Shown here one piece after another: positions 55,673-64,000 of a stretch of 64,000 bases of DNA; positions within the stretch are counted from its first letter, which is position 1, and each line of letters opens with the position of its first letter. The DNA lies in assembly GCF_007827815.1 (NCBI RefSeq), contig NZ_VITH01000005.1:248001-312000 (forward strand), given 5' to 3'. This DNA comes from Azospirillum brasilense (GTDB taxonomy: Bacteria > Pseudomonadota > Alphaproteobacteria > Azospirillales > Azospirillaceae). The notes beneath the pieces are model-generated. The model saw only the letters and a list, made by a program, of their open reading frames with translations. It was not told the DNA's origin and made no database searches. Both the position numbers and the translations under genes were made by a program.

Positions 55673-58141
55673 ATGACCGTCTGCCTCCACTGCGGGCAGG
55701 AGCATCCCGAGGGCACCGGCACCACCGCCTCCGACGGCGCCGGCCCCTTCTGCTGCACCGGCTGCGCGGCGGCCTACGACCTCGTCCGCGGGCTCGGGCT
55801 GGAACGCTACTACGAGCGGCGCTGCGTCGATCCCGCTGCCCGGCCCCTGCGCCCCGACGGCGAGGCGCCGCCGCTCGACTACGCCCCGCACGCCAAACCG
55901 GGAACCGACGGCACCGCCTCGTTGCACCTGATGATCGACGGGCTGCAATGCGCGGCCTGCGTCTGGCTGATCGAGACGGCGCTGGCCCGCCAGCCGGGGG
56001 TGACGCACGCGCGGCTGAACATGACGACGCGCCGCCTCTCGGTGACGTGGCGCGCGGCCGAGACCGACGCCAACACGGTCGTCGACACCGTCGCCCGCAT
56101 CGGCTACCGCGCGGTGCCCTTCGACCCGGAGCGGCTGGGCGACGCTCAGGCGAAGACGGAGAAGGAGCTTCTGCGTTCGCTGGCCGTCGCCGGCTTCGGC
56201 GCCAGCAACGTCATGCTGCTGTCGGTGTCGGTCTGGGCCGGCCATGCGACGGGCATGGGCTCCGCCACCCGCGACCTGATGCACTGGCTGTCGGCGCTGG
56301 TCTGCATGCCGGCCATCGCCTACGCCCTGCGGCCCTTCGCGCGCTCCGCCTTCCAGGCGCTGCGCCGCGGGCGGACGAACATGGACGTGCCGATCACCAT
56401 CGGCGTCCTGCTCGCCACCAGCATGAGCCTGTTCGAGACCATCAACAGCGGCCAGCACGCCTATTTCGACGGCGCGATGATGCTGCTGTTCTTCCTGCTG
56501 ATCGGCCGCTACCTCGACCAGCGGGCGCGCGGCCGGGCGCGCTCGGCGGCGGAGCAGCTTCTCGGCCTGCACGCCACCTCGGTGACCGTGCTGAACGAGG
56601 ACGGGCGCAGCGCCATCGTCCCGCCGGATCAGGTCAGCCCCGGCTCCACCATCCTGGTGGCGGTGGGCGAGCGGGTCGCGGTGGACGGCACGGTGGCCGA
56701 CGGCGTGTCCGACCTCGACACCGCCCTGATCACCGGCGAGACGGTGCCGGGCAGCGTGCGCCCCGGCGACCGCGTGTTCGCCGGCATGCTCAACCTTACC
56801 GCCCCGCTGCGCGTGACCGTCACGGCGGTGGGCGAGGGCACGCTGCTGGCCGAGATCGTCCGGCTGATGGAGGTGGCGGAGCAGGGCCGCGCCAAATACG
56901 TCGCCATCGCCGACCGGGTGTCGCGCCATTACGCCCCGGTCGTCCATGTGGCGGCGCTGGGCACCTTCCTCGGCTGGCTGCTGCTCGGCGGGCTGCCCTG
57001 GCAGGATTCGCTGATGAACGCCGTCGCTGTGCTGATCATCACCTGCCCCTGCGCGCTGGCGCTCGCCGTTCCGGTGGTGCAGGTGATCGCCAGCGGGCGG
57101 CTGATGCGGCAGGGCATCCTGCTGAAGACCGCCACGGCGCTGGAGCGGCTGGCCGTCATCGACACGGTGGTCTTCGACAAGACCGGCACGCTGACCGAGG
57201 GGCGCCCCGTCCCGCAGCTCGACGGCGTGGCCGAGGACGACCTGCGCCTCGCCGCCGCGCTCGCCGGGGCCAGCCGCCACCCGCTGGCCCGCGCCCTGAC
57301 ACGTGCGCTGCCCAACGTCCCCGTCGCCGCCGGCGTGCGCGAGGTTCCCGGCGCCGGCCTTGCCTTGGATGACTCTGGTGGGGAGATCCGGCTGGGCAGC
57401 CGCGCCTTCACCGGCGCGCCGGACACGGCGGAGGACGCCGCCGGGCCGGAGCTGTGGCTGGCCCGCCCCGGCGCCGCCCCGGTGCGCATCACCTTCCTCG
57501 ACGCGCCGCGCGCCGACGCCGCGGCGGTGGTGCGCGGGCTGAAGGCGCGAGGCCTCGACGTCCGGCTGCTGTCCGGTGACCGCCGTGGTGCCGTGGCCGC
57601 GGTGGCCGCGCAGCTGGGCATCGAGGACTGGCGGGCCGGTCAGACGCCCGCCGACAAGACCGCCGTCCTCGACGCCCTCGCCGCCGAGGGCCGCAAGGTG
57701 CTGATGGTCGGCGACGGGCTGAACGATGCCCCGGCGCTGGCCGCGGCCAGCGTGTCGATGTCGCCGTCCACCGCGGTGGACGTCAGCCAGACCGCCGCCG
57801 ACGTGGTGTTCCAGGGCCGCCGCCTGCGCCCCATCCTGGAGGCGCTCGAGGTGTCCCGTCGTTCCGGGCGGCTGGTGCGCCAGAATTTCGGCATCGCGCT
57901 GGTCTACAACCTGTTCGCGGTGCCCATCGCCATGGCGGGCATGCTGACGCCGCTGCTGGCGGCGCTGGCCATGTCCTCCTCCTCCCTGATCGTTATCGCC
58001 AACGCCCTGCGGCTCAGCCGCGGCGCGGTGACCAAGGACCTGACCGATGACCGAGCTTCTCTATCTGATCGCGATCGCGCTGAGCCTGGGGCTGATGGGC
58101 CTGGGGGCGTTCCTGTGGGCTCTCAAGTCCGGGCAGTTTGA
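55673..58141 (+). CDS. ccoI: Copper-exporting P-type ATPase CcoI (FixI)
   Basis: 822 aa. Exports Cu(I) for cbb3 assembly. An N-terminal cysteine cluster (CLHCGQEHPEG, FCCTGCAAAYDLV) is followed by a heavy-metal domain (LQCAACVWLIETAL), eight helices, TGET in the actuator, the metal site CPCALALAVP, the phosphorylation site DKTGTLTEG and the hinge GDGLNDAPALAAAS. ATG 55673. The C-terminal 32 or so residues (DRASLSDRDRAEP onward) overlap ccoS by 95 bp in another frame and have no family similarity. Confidence 0.94.
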   Translation: MTVCLHCGQEHPEGTGTTASDGAGPFCCTGCAAAYDLVRGLGLERYYERRCVDPAARPLRPDGEAPPLDYAPHAKPGTDGTASLHLMIDGLQCAACVWLIETALARQPGVTHARLNMTTRRLSVTWRAAETDANTVVDTVARIGYRAVPFDPERLGDAQAKTEKELLRSLAVAGFGASNVMLLSVSVWAGHATGMGSATRDLMHWLSALVCMPAIAYALRPFARSAFQALRRGRTNMDVPITIGVLLATSMSLFETINSGQHAYFDGAMMLLFFLLIGRYLDQRARGRARSAAEQLLGLHATSVTVLNEDGRSAIVPPDQVSPGSTILVAVGERVAVDGTVADGVSDLDTALITGETVPGSVRPGDRVFAGMLNLTAPLRVTVTAVGEGTLLAEIVRLMEVAEQGRAKYVAIADRVSRHYAPVVHVAALGTFLGWLLLGGLPWQDSLMNAVAVLIITCPCALALAVPVVQVIASGRLMRQGILLKTATALERLAVIDTVVFDKTGTLTEGRPVPQLDGVAEDDLRLAAALAGASRHPLARALTRALPNVPVAAGVREVPGAGLALDDSGGEIRLGSRAFTGAPDTAEDAAGPELWLARPGAAPVRITFLDAPRADAAAVVRGLKARGLDVRLLSGDRRGAVAAVAAQLGIEDWRAGQTPADKTAVLDALAAEGRKVLMVGDGLNDAPALAAASVSMSPSTAVDVSQTAADVVFQGRRLRPILEALEVSRRSGRLVRQNFGIALVYNLFAVPIAMAGMLTPLLAALAMSSSSLIVIANALRLSRGAVTKDLTDDRASLSDRDRAEPGADGPGGVPVGSQVRAV

Positions 58142-58232
58142 CGATCTCGACGGGGCGGCCCACCGCATCCTGTTCGACGACGAGCCGCCACGCCCGAACG
58201 CCGAGCCGTCGAGCCCGCCGAAGGGGCGGTGA
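58047..58232 (+). CDS. ccoS: CcoS cbb3 maturation protein
   Basis: 61 aa. Single helix (LLYLIAIALSLGLMGLGAFLWAL) then SGQFDDLDGAAHRILFDDE, the diagnostic CcoS motif. Needed for haem b and CuB insertion into CcoN. ATG 58047 overlaps ccoI by 95 bp, suggesting translational coupling. It is the last gene of the ccoGHIS unit. fnr follows. Confidence 0.93.
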   Translation: MTELLYLIAIALSLGLMGLGAFLWALKSGQFDDLDGAAHRILFDDEPPRPNAEPSSPPKGR

Positions 58233-58352
58233 GGAGGCCGCTCTTAAGGCGTGGCTATGGCAATTCGGCCACGGTCCCTGCGAGCACCGTTGCGAAACAG
58301 ACCGAATATGACGATTATGGGAGCGTTGTACGGCTAAGGGTTGGGTCATGCC

Positions 58353-59090
58353 ATGCCACCCTTTGACATGGGACGCGCCCGCGAAAAGGGCGCGGCGAGT
58401 GAGATGAATCCCTGTGGGGCCTGTCCCGTGCGCAGTCTGACCGTCTGCGCCGCTCTGGATCCCGAGGAACTGCGCCGTCTCGCCGACATCCTCCAGACCT
58501 CCCGCGTCGAAGCCGGACAGACCCTGTTCAGCGAAGGCGACGCGGCCGACGCGCTCTACAACGTCACCGCCGGCACCGTGAAGCTCTACAAGCTGCTGCC
58601 GGACGGGCGCCGCCAGATCACCGGCTTCCTCGTCACCGGCGACTTCCTGGGGCTGGCCGTCAACGACAGCTACGCCTACACCGCGGAAACGGTCACGGCG
58701 GCGACGCTCTGCCGCTTCCCGCGCAAGAAGATCGACGCGCTGATGGACGAGTTCCCGAAGATGCAGCGCCGTCTCTTCTCCATGGCCTCGAACGAGCTGG
58801 CGGCGGCGCAGGACCAGATGCTCCTGCTCGGCCGCAAGACGGCGAAGGAGAAGATCTGCTCCTTCCTGCTGATGCTGTCCCAGCGCGCCGCCCGGCGCGG
58901 TCACAAGGAAAACCCTGTCTACGTGCCGATGAGCCGGGCCGACATCGCCGATTACCTGGGCCTGACCACCGAGACGGTCAGCCGCACCTTCACCCAGCTG
59001 AAGACCGCCGGCGTGATCTCGCTGCAGGAAGGCAACAAGGTTCTGATCAGCGACATGGACGCCATCTACGACATGGCTGAGGGCTGCTGA
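58353..59090 (+). CDS. fnr: FNR-type oxygen-responsive regulator (FnrN/FixK-like)
   Basis: 245 aa. Crp/Fnr family activator. The N-terminal cluster CGACPVRSLTVC (C-x2-C-x7-C) plus a Cys in TAATLCRFPR supplies the four ligands of an oxygen-labile 4Fe-4S cluster, as in FnrL/FnrN. The helix-turn-helix reads GLTTETVSRTFTQLKTAGV, where E-SR recognises TTGAT half sites. ATG 58353 is likely; another at 58402 would still keep the cysteines. It lies at the end of the cco block and probably recognises the two FNR boxes here. No FNR box was seen in its own upstream region. Confidence 0.92.
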   Translation: MPPFDMGRAREKGAASEMNPCGACPVRSLTVCAALDPEELRRLADILQTSRVEAGQTLFSEGDAADALYNVTAGTVKLYKLLPDGRRQITGFLVTGDFLGLAVNDSYAYTAETVTAATLCRFPRKKIDALMDEFPKMQRRLFSMASNELAAAQDQMLLLGRKTAKEKICSFLLMLSQRAARRGHKENPVYVPMSRADIADYLGLTTETVSRTFTQLKTAGVISLQEGNKVLISDMDAIYDMAEGC

Positions 59091-59109
59091 GCTTCCTTTC
59101 GGGCACGGA

Positions 59110-59126
59110 ATGATCGCTTCGATCAT
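59110..59126. promoter_or_regulatory. Inverted repeat after fnr
   Basis: ATGATCG-CTT-CGATCAT, a perfect 7-bp inverted repeat, begins 20 bp after the fnr stop. There is no T-run, so it is either a weak terminator or an operator for maeB. Confidence 0.35.
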
Positions 59127-59309
59127 CGTTCGTGATCTGATATGTCGTATTCCAGGAAAAATTCGCATCTTTCGTGCGATCCCGCTCTGGCGGGACGCGC
59201 CCGCGCGGGCTAACATCCGCCGCCCGACCGGCCGGAACCGAGAACAAACAACGACGGCCGGCCCAAAGAAGAACGGCTGCAACAGCCCACGCTCAGGAAC
59301 CGAACCCCG

Positions 59310-61580
<2,271 letters not shown>

Positions 61581-61601
61581 GCGAAGGGGGCTCTTCGAAC
61601 G

Positions 61602-61645
61602 ACGCGCGGGTCGGGCATTTTCCCCGGTCCGCGCGTTAATCTTTT
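61602..61645 (+). terminator. Terminator-like hairpin after maeB
   Basis: acgcgcgg (61602-61609) and ccgcgcgt (61629-61636) form an 8-bp stem with a 19-base loop, followed by taatctttt. Confidence 0.5.
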
Positions 61646-61733
61646 GTGACGCCCGCTCGCCGGCTTGCGGGATGGTGTAAAAGCGGAGTTCCGTCTCCAA
61701 GACCGTCCGCATGACGCACGGAAAGCGCCGTCC

Positions 61734-63239
61734 ATGACTCCCAAGCCGATGCCGCCCCTCCGGTTGATCTTCGCCGCCGCGCTGGTGCTGGCGCCGCTGC
61801 TGCCGGCCCTGTGGGGGCTGTGGCGGCAGGGGACGATCGGGCCACTGGTGGCGATGCTGGGCGGGCTGGCCGGGATCGGCGGGGTGGCGCTGATGATCCA
61901 GCTGTATTTCCGCGACCTGCGGACGGTGGCCGCCCACGCGGCCCGGCTCGCCGCCGGCCCGACGGAGCCGGCGCCCTCCCTGCCCGTCACCGCCTCCCGC
62001 CCGGTGCGCGCGGCGGCGGCGGCGGCGGTGCGGCTGCACCGGGTGATGAACGCCCGCACCGAACTGGCGCTGGCCCAGCTCGAAGCCAACGAATCCATCA
62101 TCGAGGCGCTGCACGACCCGCTGGTCCTGGTCGGGGCGGAGCGGCAGGTGGCCCGGGCCAACCAGGCGGCGCGCGCCCTGTTCGGCGACCGCATCCTCGA
62201 CCGCGACCTCGCCGCCTCGCTGCGCAACCCGGCGGTTCTGGAGGCGGTGGACGCCGTGCTGAAGGGCGGCGCCTCGCGCATCCTGGAATTCAGTCTGCCG
62301 GTGCCGGTGGAGCGCATGTTCGAGGTGCGGGTCAAGCCCTTCCAGCGGCGCGTCCCCCGCCCGGTCCCCGGCGAGGACGGGGCGCCCGCCGGGACCGGGC
62401 CGGGGCGGATGGTCATCCTGACGCTGCACGACATCACCGCGCTGCGCCGGTCGGAGCAGATGCGCGCCGACTTCATCGCCAACGCCAGCCACGAGCTGCG
62501 CACCCCGCTGTCCTCGCTGCTCGGCTTCATCGAGACGCTGCGCGGCCCCGCCCGCGAGGATCTGGAGGCGCACGAGCGTTTCCTGTCGATCATGCAGGAC
62601 CAGGCCAGCCGCATGGCCCGCCTCGTCAACGACCTGCTGTCGCTGTCGCGGATCGAGCTGGACGAGCACATGCCGCCCGCCGGCACGGTCGACGTGCTGG
62701 ACCGGCTGGACGGGGTGATGGCGGCGCTGGAGCTGAAGGCGGCCAGCCGGCGCATCCGCCTGACGCTGGAGGCGCCGGAGAACCTGCCCGCGGTGGTCGG
62801 CGACGAGGACCAACTCACCCAGGTCTTCCAGAACCTCGTCAGCAACGCGATCAAATACACGCGCGAGAACACCGACGTGACCGTCGCCGTGTCGCTCGCC
62901 GACGGCGTGGCGGTCGGGGTGTCCGGCCCGGCGGGACGCGGCGGGCGAGGGATGCAAATGGTCGCCGTCGCCGTGCGCGATCAGGGGGAGGGCATCGCCC
63001 GCACCCATCTGCCGCGGCTGACCGAACGCTTCTACCGCGTCGACGCCGCGCGCTCGCGGGCGATGGGCGGCACCGGGCTGGGGCTGGCCATCGTCAAGCA
63101 CATCGTGAACCGCCACCGCGGCCGCCTGACCATCGAAAGCGCGGTCGGGGTGGGCAGCACCTTCACGGTCTATCTCCCCGCCGCGTCTGAGGAGTCGGGA
63201 GAGGGCCGCGCCGCGGAGCCCGCGCGGCGCCAAGCCTGA
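61734..63239 (+). CDS. phoR: Phosphate regulon sensor histidine kinase PhoR
   Basis: 501 aa. Two N-terminal membrane helices (LRLIFAAALVLAPLLPALWGL and LVAMLGGLAGIGGVALMI), a PAS-like domain (about 95-240), the phospho-acceptor His253 in ASHELRTPL, then the ATPase boxes (NLVSNAIKYTREN, DQGEGIA, GGTGLGLAIVKHI). ATG 61734 (MTPKPMPPLRL) is preferred; a frame-open leader from 61665 has no similarity. Its phosphate role is assigned from the pstS gene and Pho box immediately downstream; phoB is not in the window. Confidence 0.9.
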   Translation: MTPKPMPPLRLIFAAALVLAPLLPALWGLWRQGTIGPLVAMLGGLAGIGGVALMIQLYFRDLRTVAAHAARLAAGPTEPAPSLPVTASRPVRAAAAAAVRLHRVMNARTELALAQLEANESIIEALHDPLVLVGAERQVARANQAARALFGDRILDRDLAASLRNPAVLEAVDAVLKGGASRILEFSLPVPVERMFEVRVKPFQRRVPRPVPGEDGAPAGTGPGRMVILTLHDITALRRSEQMRADFIANASHELRTPLSSLLGFIETLRGPAREDLEAHERFLSIMQDQASRMARLVNDLLSLSRIELDEHMPPAGTVDVLDRLDGVMAALELKAASRRIRLTLEAPENLPAVVGDEDQLTQVFQNLVSNAIKYTRENTDVTVAVSLADGVAVGVSGPAGRGGRGMQMVAVAVRDQGEGIARTHLPRLTERFYRVDAARSRAMGGTGLGLAIVKHIVNRHRGRLTIESAVGVGSTFTVYLPAASEESGEGRAAEPARRQA

Positions 63240-63280
63240 AGGTTGCGTCTACCCCGTCCGGCGTGACCGAAAGTGGGCGT

Positions 63281-63308
63281 CGTCATGAAACTGTCATAAA
63301 ACCGTAAT
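63281..63308 (+). promoter_or_regulatory. Pho box upstream of pstS
   Basis: Three direct 7-base repeats spaced about 10-11 bases: CGTCATG (63281-63287), CTGTCAT (63291-63297, perfect) and CCGTAAT (63302-63308, 5 of 7), separated by AAA and AAAA. This fits PhoB binding to CTGTCAT-N4-CTGTCAT. The start codon of pstS is 123 bp downstream of the last repeat. Confidence 0.85.
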
Positions 63309-63430
63309 CAGCGCGTCGCGGACCCCGACTAGTGTCCGCCCCGCAAGCCGCCCGCCCCTGGGGGAAGCGGCACGGGGTTGGACCATCGCGTTCCCCGGAA
63401 AAGGGGCAACCGGACCATCGGAGGGATACC

Positions 63431-64000
63431 GTGAATTCCAAGAAGCTCGCCGTCACCGCCGCCGCGGTCGTCGCCATGACCGCCGCCTTCGCGGGTGCTG
63501 CGAACGCTCAGTCGCGCGACCAGATCCGCGCCGTCGGCTCCTCGACCGTGTTCCCGTTCACCACGGCGGTTGCCGAGGCCTTCGGCAAGGGCGGCAAGTT
63601 CAAGACCCCGGTCGTCGAGTCGACGGGCACCGGCGGCGGCCTGAAGCTGTTCTGCGCGGGCGTCGGCCCGCAGCACCCGGACGTGGCGAACGCCTCGCGC
63701 CGCATCAAGAAGTCCGAGGTCGAGCAGTGCGCCGCCAACGGCGTCGCCCAGATCACCGAGCTGAAGGTCGGCTTCGACGGCATCGCGCTCGCCTACTCCA
63801 AGCAGGCCCCGCACACCGACCTGACCACCCAGATCCTGTGGAAGGCGCTGGCCAAGGACGTGCCGGTCGACGGCAAGATGGTCGCCAACCCCTACAAGAA
63901 GTGGTCGGACATCGACCCGAAGCTCCCGAACAAGGAGATCGAGGTCCTCGGCCCGCCCCCGACGTCCGGCACCCGTGACACCTTCAACGAGCTGGTGATG
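63431..64000 (+). CDS. pstS: Phosphate-binding protein PstS (partial)
   Basis: 190 codons visible; the gene runs off the window. Starts at GTG 63431 with ggaggg five bases upstream. Signal peptide 1-26 (LAVTAAAVVAMTAAFAGAANA). The mature part has the phosphate-binding segments GSSTVFPFTTAVAE, TGTGGGLKLFC and PTSGTRDTF, as in high-affinity PstS. It delivers phosphate to the PstCAB importer, whose genes are presumably downstream. Induced under phosphate limitation, judging by the Pho box. Confidence 0.93.
   Translation, partial: MNSKKLAVTAAAVVAMTAAFAGAANAQSRDQIRAVGSSTVFPFTTAVAEAFGKGGKFKTPVVESTGTGGGLKLFCAGVGPQHPDVANASRRIKKSEVEQCAANGVAQITELKVGFDGIALAYSKQAPHTDLTTQILWKALAKDVPVDGKMVANPYKKWSDIDPKLPNKEIEVLGPPPTSGTRDTFNELVM

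Overview
The window looks like a piece of a GC-rich alphaproteobacterial chromosome, most likely Azospirillum or a close Rhodospirillales relative. This is inferred from gene content and order, not from a database search. The pointers are a nusA-ylxR(L7Ae fusion)-infB-rbfA-truB-rpsO-pnp operon, an Irr-type Fur protein next to a rubrerythrin and a DUF3501 gene, rpsT upstream of dnaA, and a ccoNOQP-ccoGHIS-fnrN block with FNR boxes. Coding density is high and most genes have housekeeping or respiratory roles. No phage, transposon, CRISPR array, rRNA or tRNA gene was recognised.

Layout: (1) 1-7.9 kb, translation and RNA operon from the nusA tail to pnp, with internal terminators after infB and rpsO. 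(2) 8-16.2 kb, mixed metabolism: a tail-fibre-like orphan, a zinc metallopeptidase, a TspO-like protein, a KamA/EpmB-like radical SAM enzyme, a glycerophosphodiesterase, a nitronate-monooxygenase-like protein with an extra cysteine cluster, the irr/rubrerythrin/DUF3501 iron block and an SH3 protein. (3) 16.3-27.7 kb, hydroxyacid dehydrogenase, Uma2 nuclease, a Pat/acyl-CoA-synthetase GNAT fusion, lactate dehydrogenase, pyrophosphatase, a peptide-type binding protein, a cytidylate-kinase-like protein, and ubiB/ubiE. (4) 27.8-36.7 kb, two tandem TPR-glycosyltransferase paralogues, mutM, an exported small protein, enoyl-CoA hydratase, rpsT and dnaA. (5) 36.9-44.1 kb, a polyamine-type ABC transporter whose genes are split by an oppositely oriented copper cassette (CopCD fusion, YcnI-like, DUF2946). 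(6) 44.1-49.6 kb, thioesterase, a frameshifted multicopper oxidase, two RNA methyltransferases and a GNAT-like orphan. (7) 49.9-59.1 kb, the complete cbb3 oxidase structural and assembly block ending in an FNR-type regulator. (8) 59.3-64 kb, malic enzyme, phoR and the start of pstS behind a clear Pho box.

How the genes work together: the cbb3 block encodes the high-affinity oxidase, its copper loading and assembly factors, and its oxygen-sensing regulator, so it is nearly self-contained. An FNR box between ccoN and the divergent GNAT-like gene could control both. The copper cassette and multicopper oxidase may relate to copper supply or tolerance, but no regulatory link is visible. PhoR and pstS form the start of a phosphate-starvation locus.

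No wholly new multigene system stood out. The most unusual items are the nitronate-monooxygenase-like protein with a predicted iron-sulphur motif and a structured leader, the orphan gene sharing the cbb3 FNR box, a MutM lacking its last zinc ligand, the frameshifted multicopper oxidase, the family of GC-rich intergenic palindromes, and a GANTC-rich region upstream of dnaA.
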